In this document: piece after piece, positions 44,387 through 51,946 of the stretch
Layout of the letters: the number at the start of each line of letters is the position of its first letter
Position numbering within the stretch: the stretch's first letter is position 1
DNA from: CAMTWZ01 sp041749075
GTDB taxonomy: Bacteria; Bacteroidota; Rhodothermia; Balneolales; HLUCCA01
Length of the DNA stretch: 64,000 nucleotides
Assembly: GCA_041749075.1 (NCBI GenBank)
Contig: JBGTBY010000038.1
Span: 1 to 64,000 of the forward strand
Direction of reading: 5' to 3'
Position numbers and translations under genes: made by a program
Notes under the pieces: generated by a model
The model's input: only the letters and a program-made list of their open reading frames with translations
Told to the model about the DNA's origin: nothing
The model's database searches: none

Positions 44387-45433
44387 TTGTCCGAATCGAC
44401 CGTGAACCGGATTGAATCCAAGGCCGGCACGGCCAACGCCATCTATTCGCCACGGGATGGGTCCTCACCGCTCGGAGAGTTTTTAGTCGGTTCCTTTCCG
44501 TTCACCTGGACCTTGCGCCGGCCCGACGGTTCGGTGTATGGGCGGAAAGGATACAGCTCGAACAATGAGTTCTTCTGGACGGATCATCTGGGATCGGTCC
44601 GGGTTCGGACCTCGAACAGTGGCTCCATGCTTGAGGCTGATGATTACTATCCCTTCGGACTGGACATGCCGGGCCGCTCCTCCACCGGCACGCCCGTCCG
44701 CCAAGGGTTCACGGGCTATTGGCGTGATGGTGAAAGCGGATTAGGTCTGTACTACTCCGGCGCTCGGATGTACTCGCCCGGAACCGGACGCTTTTTTGGT
44801 GTTGACCCGCTAGCGGAGGACTTCGCTACGTGGAGTCCGTATGCTTACACCTTCAACAATCCGGTGAATTGGCGGGATCCAGATGGGCGAAGTGCAAATT
44901 GTATGTATTGTACAATAACTGTAGCTAGAATGATGTTGGCCGCAATCAATACAACTTATGAGTTTAATGCTAATGCATCCGTGACGGCTGGTTTACAAGT
45001 AGCTGGAGTAGTTGAGGTATCAGGTGCCAAAGTTGGTGTGAATTTGAACGCAGGGAGCCTTGATGTTTTAGCTTTTAATCAATCGAATACGGATTTATCA
45101 ACGACGGGATTGACTTCAGAACTACGAACTCAAAGACGTGAATTTGAAGTTGGTGCAGTAGTTGGCATATCAAAATCTGAAACCGCGACTGTAAGTTCAT
45201 TAAGTACAAGCAGTCTGCAAAATCCCCAAATTGTAGAGAAAAGTACACATCTTGGTGTTGCAAGTATTGGATCAGTTCAAGACAGTGGAAATGCATCCAT
45301 TCATGCAACAACGAGGTTGAGTATGAATTTTGCATTCGGATTAGGATTTAGAATATCAGTAGAAGTTCGAGCACTGGCTAAAGATGAAGATGTTGCAAAA
45401 TATATAAAATCAAATACAAATGAAGAACAATAG
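44387..45433 (+). CDS. Orphan RHS cassette 4: core fragment plus fourth tip
   Basis: RHS homology begins at 44417 (SKAGTANA). The TTG at 44387 has no ribosome site or signal, so expression is doubtful. The core ends at DPDGRSA and a tip of about 180 residues follows (ANCMYCTITVARMMLAA, then Thr/Ser/Val-rich sequence with TAGLQVAGVVEVSGAKVGVN, ending KYIKSNTNEEQ). It has no recognisable catalytic motif; the regular Val/Ser pattern suggests beta structure. The following RDD gene overlaps by 14 bases. Confidence 0.63.
   Translation: MSESTVNRIESKAGTANAIYSPRDGSSPLGEFLVGSFPFTWTLRRPDGSVYGRKGYSSNNEFFWTDHLGSVRVRTSNSGSMLEADDYYPFGLDMPGRSSTGTPVRQGFTGYWRDGESGLGLYYSGARMYSPGTGRFFGVDPLAEDFATWSPYAYTFNNPVNWRDPDGRSANCMYCTITVARMMLAAINTTYEFNANASVTAGLQVAGVVEVSGAKVGVNLNAGSLDVLAFNQSNTDLSTTGLTSELRTQRREFEVGAVVGISKSETATVSSLSTSSLQNPQIVEKSTHLGVASIGSVQDSGNASIHATTRLSMNFAFGLGFRISVEVRALAKDEDVAKYIKSNTNEEQ
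44417..44895 (+). repeat. RHS core unit, copy 4 (truncated)
   Basis: Collinear with copy 1 from 40055 at an offset of 4,362 bases, ending at DPDGRSA. It has the GYSSNNEFFWTD variant and unique changes such as TDHLGS and EADDYYPFG. Confidence 0.88.
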
Positions 45434-46268
45434 AATCATACATCGATTATTAGCATTTATAATCGACCTATTTATTGTAATTGTCATAATTATCATTAGT
45501 GGTGTCGCATTTTCACTTGCATCAATTGAATCTGAAAATATGCCACTTATTATGATTCTAGTAATGTACTTATCTTTTTGTAGTAAGGATATGTTTAAGG
45601 GACAATCTATTGGAAAGCGAGTATTGAATATCCGAGTTGCGAACATGCAATCCGGAAAGAATGCAACTTTTTTTCAATGTTTTATTAGAAATCTGACTGT
45701 ACTAATATGGCCAATAGAAGTATTTATGATTTTAAGAAACCCTGAGCGACGCTTAGGTGACTATGTTGTTGGTACTAAAATAGAGTACATAGAAAAGCGT
45801 GTCGGCTTCTATTTAAGTACAGTCAAGACAAGAATGAATCCTTCTTCCATCCCATTCAATCGAGCCTATGCATTCTGCATTGACTTAGTGCTCGTACTCA
45901 TATTGTGTTTTCCATTTTTCGCATTCATTTTGGCGGTCTGGCCTGGCGATACAAGCGAATTGAAAGCTGTATCGCAAATAGCGTTATTATTAAGTCTATT
46001 TATTTTTGGATTGCTGATGTTACGAGATTGTCCAAATGGGCAATCTCCCGGAAAGCGAGTTGTGGGTTTGCGTGTTGTAATAACAGAAACTCGTCAAATT
46101 CCCAGTATTTCAAGACTTATGCTACGAAATCTGCCAATAGTCTTGATTCCAATAGATTTCATTCTTGTTCAGTTACAATTCCTTCATCGAACCAAGATTC
46201 AACGAGTCGGTGATCGAATTGCGGATACAGATGTGATTCTAGAGAAAGATTTTTTGCTTGGCAAGTAA
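45420..46268 (+). CDS. Tandem RDD-family membrane protein, candidate immunity protein 4
   Basis: 282 residues made of two RDD units. Unit 1 (about 1-125) has RLLAFIIDLFIVIVIIIISG, GQSIGKRVLNIRV and RRLGDYVVGTK. Unit 2 (about 145-275) has RAYAFCIDLVLVLILC, GQSPGKRVVGLRVV and RVGDRIADTDV. The canonical Arg-Asp-Asp residues are partly kept. RDD proteins are membrane proteins of poorly known, sometimes transport-related function. Here it overlaps the fourth tip by 14 bases, in the place where the other tips have their partner genes. It is AT-rich like those. Confidence 0.72.
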   Translation: MKNNRIIHRLLAFIIDLFIVIVIIIISGVAFSLASIESENMPLIMILVMYLSFCSKDMFKGQSIGKRVLNIRVANMQSGKNATFFQCFIRNLTVLIWPIEVFMILRNPERRLGDYVVGTKIEYIEKRVGFYLSTVKTRMNPSSIPFNRAYAFCIDLVLVLILCFPFFAFILAVWPGDTSELKAVSQIALLLSLFIFGLLMLRDCPNGQSPGKRVVGLRVVITETRQIPSISRLMLRNLPIVLIPIDFILVQLQFLHRTKIQRVGDRIADTDVILEKDFLLGK

Positions 46269-46329
46269 AATTGTTTCAACAGATATACTTAATATAGATT
46301 ATTAATGTAGTAAAAATAAAAAACTCATT

Positions 46330-46416
46330 GTGGATACATACCTTGATAGAGTTCAATTAATAACATCTGGAATTGGTGTTTTATTAATTATCTTCATTCT
46401 ATTTTCCATTATATGA
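46330..46416 (+). CDS. Possible 28-residue membrane peptide
   Basis: GTG 46330 opens a frame encoding a short peptide with one strong hydrophobic helix (LITSGIGVLLIIFILFSII), ending at TGA 46414-46416, which overlaps the ATG of the truncated atpD. It lies in the 174-base AT-rich gap between the RDD gene and the right repeat. It may be a relic of another immunity gene. Coding status is uncertain. Confidence 0.25.
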   Translation: MDTYLDRVQLITSGIGVLLIIFILFSII

Positions 46417-46790
46417 ATGGTAAAAAATCTAATGTCTTATTATTGGGCGACGGACACTACAACACCGCTCAGCGCGTGAAAAACCTGCTTCAGCGCTACA
46501 AAGATCTTCAAGACATCATCGCCATCCTGGGTATGGACGAGCTTTCCGAAGAAGACAAACTCACCGTATCGCGTGCGCGCCGTGTGCAGCGTTTCTTGAG
46601 TCAGCCGTTCTTCGTGGCCGAGCAGTTCACCGGATCGAAAGGCAAGTACGTGAAAGTGGAAGACACGATCAAAGGGTTCGACCGCATCGTGGCTGGAGAG
46701 CTCGATCACCTGCCTGAATCCGCGTTCTACATGGTTGGCACCATCGAAGAAGCCATCGAAAAAGGACAGAAATTGTTGGCTGAGGGCTGA
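46413..46790 (+). pseudogene. Truncated atpD (C-terminal 115 codons)
   Basis: Ten AT-rich foreign codons (MNGKKSNVLL) run in frame into the last 115 codons of atpD. The nucleotide-binding domain is missing, so the product cannot be a working beta subunit. The atpD part is protein-identical to 34409-34756 despite 15 base differences. It may still matter by carrying the natural translational context of the atpC copy behind it (two-base gap). Confidence 0.88.
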
Positions 46791-47240
46791 TCATGGCCGT
46801 ACCGTTTCAAGCCCAGGTACTTACTCCGAACGGACCCGTCTACCGAGGAAAGGTGACGGGCATCCGTGTTCCTGGCTCCGAAGGCAGTTTCGAAATCCTC
46901 TACAATCACGCTCCGCTGATGTCGGCGCTGGAAGCCGGTGTGATCCGGGTGACCGATGCCGAACTCGGCGCGCAGTTCTATGCCGTGAGTGGCGGTTTCA
47001 TTGAGGTGAAAGCGAACGATGTGGTTGTTCTTGCTGAAGCGGCCGAATCCAGCGACAAGATTGATGTCGCCCGTGCTGAATCCGCCTTGAACCGCGCGAA
47101 AGAACGCCTTGCGAACCGCTCCGCGGATGTGGACCATGTCCGCGCCGAAGCGGCTCTGAAGCGGGCGTTGAATCGGTTGTCTGTGGCCGGCTCGCGGTAA
47201 AAGAAGATTTTACTGGGAGAGAGGTTAAATGGGTTTGTAT
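46443..47240 (+). repeat. Right direct repeat: atpD 3' end, atpC and trailer
   Basis: The partner of 34409-35210. The left edge is sharp: AT-rich sequence changes to atpD at TTGGGCGACGG. The right edge fades about 40 bases after atpC, where this copy lacks seven bases (GTTAAGA) and the second arm of the inverted repeat. Confidence 0.93.
46793..47200 (+). CDS. atpC: ATP synthase F1 subunit epsilon (copy 2)
   Basis: An intact 135-residue second copy differing from copy 1 at four positions: Gly to Asp, Ala to Ser, Met to Leu, and Ala to Ser near the end. The C-terminal helices hold all four changes. Whether it is expressed is unknown: the atpD promoter is 13 kb upstream and only an unidentified promoter in the AT-rich insert could drive it. 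It could be the ancestral copy displaced by the insert, or have arrived with it. Confidence 0.88.
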   Translation: MAVPFQAQVLTPNGPVYRGKVTGIRVPGSEGSFEILYNHAPLMSALEAGVIRVTDAELGAQFYAVSGGFIEVKANDVVVLAEAAESSDKIDVARAESALNRAKERLANRSADVDHVRAEAALKRALNRLSVAGSR

Positions 47241-47305
47241 ATGCCTTTGGTATGCATAATGTAATTGGCTAAGTTGATGCCAATCATTACTTCCGGAGAT
47301 TAGAC

Positions 47306-47830
47306 ATGATGGTACGTGCCAGCCTGTTTCTGCTATTCGCTCTCGTTTCCTGCACCCGAACCAGCGGCTTTAAAGAAGACGTTCGAGGTCATTTAAACGG
47401 CCGAGTGATTGGATGTGGAGACTTTTCAATAGCCGTTGGAAGCGAATTGGACGATGAATTTGTCGTGATTTACGGAGTTACTGAGAAATTACTTCCGACC
47501 GAAGACTTCCACATCTATGATATAATGAAAACCAAGAATCTCGATGTTCGCTACGATCGCTTGGTGAAAACAGATCCGGAGCGTGAAGGGTTTTATCTCC
47601 ACTATTGCAACGATGCCTTAATGCTTGATCCTGGCCACATCACAGAACGATGGACCCCGAAATCTGGAAAACTTGTCATAGGCCGTACTGAAATTGTACA
47701 AGAGCATTACGGAAGTCGATACACGATCTCGTTTTCGCTTCAAAACGCCGTGTTCACTCGAGGGTCAGAGCAAATCCATATCGATCGATTGCAAATCAAG
47801 TCGATTGATGTGGGTTGGTATCCGGGGTAA
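47306..47830 (+). CDS. Unrecognised lipoprotein
   Basis: 174 residues with a lipoprotein signal peptide (RASLFLLFALVSC, lipid cysteine at about position 16), so it is probably anchored in a membrane. The mature part is mixed alpha/beta by appearance with no recognised family; GCGDFSIAVGSELDDEFVVI and LVIGRTEIVQEHYGSRYTI are notable stretches. The first Met is at 47306, with an alternative at 47309. It follows atpC copy 2 by about 105 bases and is convergent with the PBP gene, with a heptamer repeat between. Confidence 0.68.
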   Translation: MMVRASLFLLFALVSCTRTSGFKEDVRGHLNGRVIGCGDFSIAVGSELDDEFVVIYGVTEKLLPTEDFHIYDIMKTKNLDVRYDRLVKTDPEREGFYLHYCNDALMLDPGHITERWTPKSGKLVIGRTEIVQEHYGSRYTISFSLQNAVFTRGSEQIHIDRLQIKSIDVGWYPG

Positions 47831-47841
47831 GCCCTCAACTT

Positions 47842-47869
47842 GCATCAAGCATCAAGCATCAAGCATCCA
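47842..47869. repeat. Heptanucleotide tandem repeat, site D
   Basis: Three exact copies of GCATCAA and one GCATCCA fill the convergent gap between the lipoprotein and PBP genes. The unit is close to that of site A. Confidence 0.65.
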
Positions 47870-47876
47870 ACTTCTA

Positions 47877-50150
47877 TTACCAGCCCGTCCGACCCCGTCT
47901 TGGGGTCGTTCCGGTCTCGGCTTCTTCCGCTTCCAGCACATAGCCCATGGGTGGTTGGAAGCCTTCCATGCTCCACGGACAGTCTTTGCTGTTGATACAG
48001 CCCATGATGAATTTTCCGACAATCGGAAGTGCGGCTCTGGCGCCCTGACCGATATAGGTGTCGCTCGGAAACCGGATGCGGCGATCTTCGCCACCAACCC
48101 AGGCACCCATGGCGATGTGAGGCATCACGGCCATGAACCAGTTGTCGGCGGAATCATTCGTGGTTCCGGTTTTACCGGCCACATCCTGATATACACCCAT
48201 GCCGCGTAAGCGCGCCCCAGTGCCATATCCCCAATTTCCACCACGGATTGCACCGCGCATCATATCGATCAGCGTATAAGCCGTTTCCGCGGAAATCACT
48301 TCTTGCCGTGATTCCGGATAAAATTCAACAAGCATGTTTCCGTTGCGATCTTCAATGCGTGTGACGCCGATCGGTTCGATGTGAACGCCCTGATTGGCAA
48401 AGGTGGCATAAGCGCCGGTCAACTCCATCAGACTCACTTCAGCAGTCCCTAACGCCACCGCCGGAACCACCTGCATCGGAGAGTGGATGCCCATGTTCTT
48501 CGCCATGTCAACGATCTTGCGGGCCGCCGGCTGAAGTTCTTCCAATTTGTTTGTACCGGGCACACCTGCCAGAATCGGCAGGAGGCGGACCGTCACATTG
48601 TTGTTGCTTCGGGCCAAGGCTTCACGCAAGGAGATCATTTCGGGTCCGGAACTTGACGATGCGTCGCGCGGATTCCAAACCTTTCCCGCACGGTCCACAA
48701 AGCTGGTCGGGTAACGTGATACCATGAAATCCGGCTTGTACCCGTTGTCGATCGCCACCGCATACACAAATGGCTTGAATGTGGAGCCGGCCTGGCGTCT
48801 CGACATCGTGACCTGATCGAACTGATATTTGCTGTAATTTGACCCGCCGACATACGCCAGTATGTGTCCGTTGCGCGGATCAACGGCCAGAAAACTGGCT
48901 TCCAAACGTGTTCGCGTACGCTTGATGGCATCCACATACGCCGGAATCGCCTTCAACGAATCCATCACGTGTTCACGCGACGATCCGCCCGCCACAGCAG
49001 TCTTAAATTCTTCGGATTCGCGGATGAAACTGTCCAGGAAGCCCGGATAAGCGTTCCACAACCGGTTCATATACGATCCGCCTCGTGTGGTCCATTCCTT
49101 TTCGAAGGTGACTTGGAGCGTGTCCAATTGCGATTGCACTGCGGCTTCTGCGATACGCTGCATGCGAGAATCGACAGTGGTGTAGATTTTGAGACCATCT
49201 CGATACAAATCATATCCGTTGCGTTCCACCCATTCTTGGATGTTCTGGCGCACATATTCCCCGAAATAACGCACTTTGCGGCTGGCCACATTCGGGGGTT
49301 GGTAATTCAATTCGATGGGTTTGGCAACTTCTTCTTCGTATTGTTCAAGCGTGATGTGTCCTCGCGTGTACATCCGCGACAGCACGGTATTTCGACGGCG
49401 GGTTGATGTTTCAGGGCGCAGACGCGGATTATAGGCGAAAATGGCGTTCAACGAACCGATCATCGTCGCCGCCTCATTGATGTTCAGTTGCGAAGCGGGT
49501 TTGTTGTAATGTGTGCGGGATGCGGACTCAATGCCGAAAGCCGAGTTGCTGAATTCCACCGTATTCAGATACATCTCGATGATTTCCTGCTTGGTGTAAC
49601 TGCGCTCCAATTGGATGGCGGTGATCATCTCGCGCAATTTCCGGATCACGCTCACTTCCTTACCAATCTTGCGATACAGGTTGCGAGCCAACTGTTGGGT
49701 GATGGTGGACCCTCCCTGCATGTTTCCCCTCATGATATGATAGGGAACCGCCAACGTACGGAACAGATCGATGCCCCAATGATCGTAGAAGCGGTGGTCT
49801 TCAGTGGAAACCAAGGCGTTCACCGCATGCTGTGAAATATTATGAAAACGAACCACCGTACGGTTTTCGGTGAAGAAACGGTCCAGGGTCACACCATCTC
49901 GCGACAGAATCAGCGAGGCGTTGTCCGTGCGTGGATTTTCGAGCTCATCGAACGTTGGCAATCCTTGCATCAGATAGGCAAGGAACATGAGTTTGAGTAA
50001 AATGATCACACCGATGGTGATACCTGCATTCTTCCAAAACGGGTCGTTGTTTTTTTTGGAAGGTTTTGATGTCGAGGCCTTCGCTTTTTTTTCAGCCATG
50101 ACCTGATGCCGGTAAACCGGGTCGTTCAGATATCTTTCTTCATCAATCAT
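47877..50150 (-). CDS. mrcA: Penicillin-binding protein 1A, bifunctional
   Basis: A 757-residue bifunctional peptidoglycan synthase: glycosyltransferase plus transpeptidase. One membrane anchor lies at about 42-62. The GT51 domain has the catalytic Glu117 in TEDHRFYDHWG and GGSTITQQLARN at 146-157. The transpeptidase has the serine in STFK (AGSTFKPFVYA), SNN (ARSNNNVTV) and KTGT (AGKTGTTNDSADNW). It is last in a run with a polyprenyl synthase and an LpxH-like hydrolase; its ATG overlaps the latter's stop (ATGA). Confidence 0.95.
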   Translation of the reverse strand: MIDEERYLNDPVYRHQVMAEKKAKASTSKPSKKNNDPFWKNAGITIGVIILLKLMFLAYLMQGLPTFDELENPRTDNASLILSRDGVTLDRFFTENRTVVRFHNISQHAVNALVSTEDHRFYDHWGIDLFRTLAVPYHIMRGNMQGGSTITQQLARNLYRKIGKEVSVIRKLREMITAIQLERSYTKQEIIEMYLNTVEFSNSAFGIESASRTHYNKPASQLNINEAATMIGSLNAIFAYNPRLRPETSTRRRNTVLSRMYTRGHITLEQYEEEVAKPIELNYQPPNVASRKVRYFGEYVRQNIQEWVERNGYDLYRDGLKIYTTVDSRMQRIAEAAVQSQLDTLQVTFEKEWTTRGGSYMNRLWNAYPGFLDSFIRESEEFKTAVAGGSSREHVMDSLKAIPAYVDAIKRTRTRLEASFLAVDPRNGHILAYVGGSNYSKYQFDQVTMSRRQAGSTFKPFVYAVAIDNGYKPDFMVSRYPTSFVDRAGKVWNPRDASSSSGPEMISLREALARSNNNVTVRLLPILAGVPGTNKLEELQPAARKIVDMAKNMGIHSPMQVVPAVALGTAEVSLMELTGAYATFANQGVHIEPIGVTRIEDRNGNMLVEFYPESRQEVISAETAYTLIDMMRGAIRGGNWGYGTGARLRGMGVYQDVAGKTGTTNDSADNWFMAVMPHIAMGAWVGGEDRRIRFPSDTYIGQGARAALPIVGKFIMGCINSKDCPWSMEGFQPPMGYVLEAEEAETGTTPRRGRTGW

Positions 50151-50956
50151 TCGGTGATCGCAGTGAATTGGTGGTTTCGGCTATCCCATTCAACGACCTG
50201 CATGCGGCCGTTGGTATGCATCAGAACGGTTCTCGTCCGATAAAAGGCTCCGGCGTTAAGATACTCACCCTTGTCTGTTTTCACATGACGGATGTCATGA
50301 TGATGCCCGGCAATCACGACATCCGCCCAGCCGTTCTGCAAGGCCGATATCGCCCATTGGTCGAGTGTTTCGGTGTCGTCCGCGTCAGGCCTGCGCTTTC
50401 TCTGCCATCTCGAGAACCATCGCATGATGCCAATCGCCCACTCAAACGGGAGGATGAATCGATACATCCGGACAAAAATAGGATGTCGGAGGATGCGGTG
50501 GAACAGGGGTCTTGGCAAAATGAGGGATGGGTCTTGAAGTCCGTCTCCATGTAAAATCAGAACCCGTTTTCCATCCAAATCCACAAACTCATGCTCATGA
50601 CGGATGTCGAATCCTTCCTCAGCTAAAAGACCGAGCATCCAATTGTCATGGTTTCCGGTGATGCTCAGCACCGCGCCATGATCCTCCGCATACGACTTCA
50701 CGGCTTCCCGGAATTTCTGTGCGTAGGATGGTTTTCGATCCGGATACTCCATCCAATAATCGAACAAATCACCGTAAAAAACGAGACGGATGTGATTCGT
50801 GGCGCAGTATCTCACCAATTCGGCAGCATCGTGCGCGAGGGCGTCATTGGTGGCGTCGTCGAAGCCACCCAAGTGGGTGTCCGCCAGAAAAATCGTCTTA
50901 TTTGGTGCGATTGACGACAAAATGCAGGAATTGGTCGAGTGTGGTCCTGGCTTCAC
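50147..50956 (-). CDS. LpxH-like UDP-2,3-diacylglucosamine hydrolase family phosphoesterase
   Basis: A calcineurin-like metallophosphoesterase of up to 269 residues. The metal motifs are in order: ADTHLGG (DxH), YGDLFDYW (GDxxDxW, typical of LpxH/LpxH2), TGNHDNW (GNHD), LHGDG and AGHHHDI (GHxH). LpxH makes lipid X in lipid A synthesis, which fits the envelope neighbours. The listed start ATG 50956 overlaps the upstream gene by 59 bases; TTG 50920, just before SSIAPNKTIFLAD, is a plausible shorter start. Substrate assignment is by similarity only. Confidence 0.82.
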   Translation of the reverse strand: MKPGPHSTNSCILSSIAPNKTIFLADTHLGGFDDATNDALAHDAAELVRYCATNHIRLVFYGDLFDYWMEYPDRKPSYAQKFREAVKSYAEDHGAVLSITGNHDNWMLGLLAEEGFDIRHEHEFVDLDGKRVLILHGDGLQDPSLILPRPLFHRILRHPIFVRMYRFILPFEWAIGIMRWFSRWQRKRRPDADDTETLDQWAISALQNGWADVVIAGHHHDIRHVKTDKGEYLNAGAFYRTRTVLMHTNGRMQVVEWDSRNHQFTAITE

Positions 50957-51911
50957 TTTCTGGAAACCCCATCAGAATGGCCCGGGCTTCATCGGCGATG
51001 AAGTTCATACGTTCCCGGGTTTGATCCACGCCTTTGTGCTCGAGTACGAACTCGATCACTTGGCGCACCTGCTCAGGCGTTTTCTTCTCATTCTTGAACA
51101 CGCGGCGAATGGCCAGCCGACGAGTGAGGGATGCGTTTTGCAAGGCATAAATCATTGGAAGGGTCATTTTCCCTTCGAGGATGTCGTTTCCGACCGATTT
51201 CCCGGTGACGTTCGTCTCATAATCGAACAAATCATCGCGAATTTGAAATGCGATGCCGACCGCCTCCCCGAAGGCCCTCATCCGTTCCCAGACAGCAGGA
51301 TCATCGGAGGTGGAGATAGCGCCGCATTCGCAGCATGCGGAGATGAGGCTGGCCGTTTTTCCGGAAATGACCTTGAAATAGCGCTCCTCATTCATATTCT
51401 GAAGTTTGGAGGCTTTGAGTTGCCTCAGTTCGCCTTCGCTCATGCGTTTCACAGCGGTAGACAACACTTTGAGTAGGGCGAATTCATCTCGGTCGAGCGC
51501 GACAAGCAATCCCTTCGCAAGAAGAAAATCACCCAACAGAACTGCGGCTTTGTTTTTCCAGATGTAGCTGATGCTTAGGAAACCACGTCGTTCGTCGGCC
51601 TCATCCACCACATCATCGTGGATGAGAGTAGCGGTATGAAGCAATTCGATCATGGTGGCAGCCACATAGCTGCGTTCAGTGATATCGCCGCACAACCGCG
51701 CACAATGGAAAACCAACGACGGACGCACTTCCTTTCCCTTCGTGCGCAATAGATACCGCATCATCTGATCGAGCAAAAAAACGTCGGTCCGTGTCGCTTT
51801 CTTAAAATAGGTGCGGAACGAAGAGAGATGTTCGGCGATGGGCTTCTGAATGTCGTCTAGGGTAACGGATTGGGTCACGTTTTGGCGGGTTTTTATCGGA
51901 ATTCTGTGCAA
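50898..51911 (-). CDS. Polyprenyl diphosphate synthase
   Basis: A 337-residue trans-isoprenyl diphosphate synthase, which builds the long-chain isoprenoid of quinones. Motifs: GKEVRPSL, the first aspartate-rich motif in LIHDDVVDEADERRG (DDxxD) and the second in FQIRDDLFDYE. Small residues and Thr/Ala before the first motif suggest a long-chain (octaprenyl-like) enzyme, but chain length cannot be fixed by eye. It is first in the minus-strand envelope operon and divergent from pfkA (35 bases between starts). Confidence 0.92.
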   Translation of the reverse strand: MHRIPIKTRQNVTQSVTLDDIQKPIAEHLSSFRTYFKKATRTDVFLLDQMMRYLLRTKGKEVRPSLVFHCARLCGDITERSYVAATMIELLHTATLIHDDVVDEADERRGFLSISYIWKNKAAVLLGDFLLAKGLLVALDRDEFALLKVLSTAVKRMSEGELRQLKASKLQNMNEERYFKVISGKTASLISACCECGAISTSDDPAVWERMRAFGEAVGIAFQIRDDLFDYETNVTGKSVGNDILEGKMTLPMIYALQNASLTRRLAIRRVFKNEKKTPEQVRQVIEFVLEHKGVDQTRERMNFIADEARAILMGFPESEARTTLDQFLHFVVNRTK

Positions 51912-51946
51912 ATTACGGCGCTATTCAAAACATAATACAAGACAAG

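Noticed and set aside
41410..46268. Insertion sequence or integrase gene driving cassette gain
   Set aside because: No transposase, integrase or terminal inverted repeats were seen; the small genes are better explained as immunity candidates.
46413..46790. A small independent atpD-like gene
   Set aside because: It lacks the nucleotide-binding domain and starts with ten unrelated codons; better explained as a truncated copy.
46443..47240. Right atpD/atpC repeat as an assembly duplicate of the left one
   Set aside because: The copies differ at about 37 positions over 756 bases in a pattern of synonymous changes, which assembly errors would not produce.
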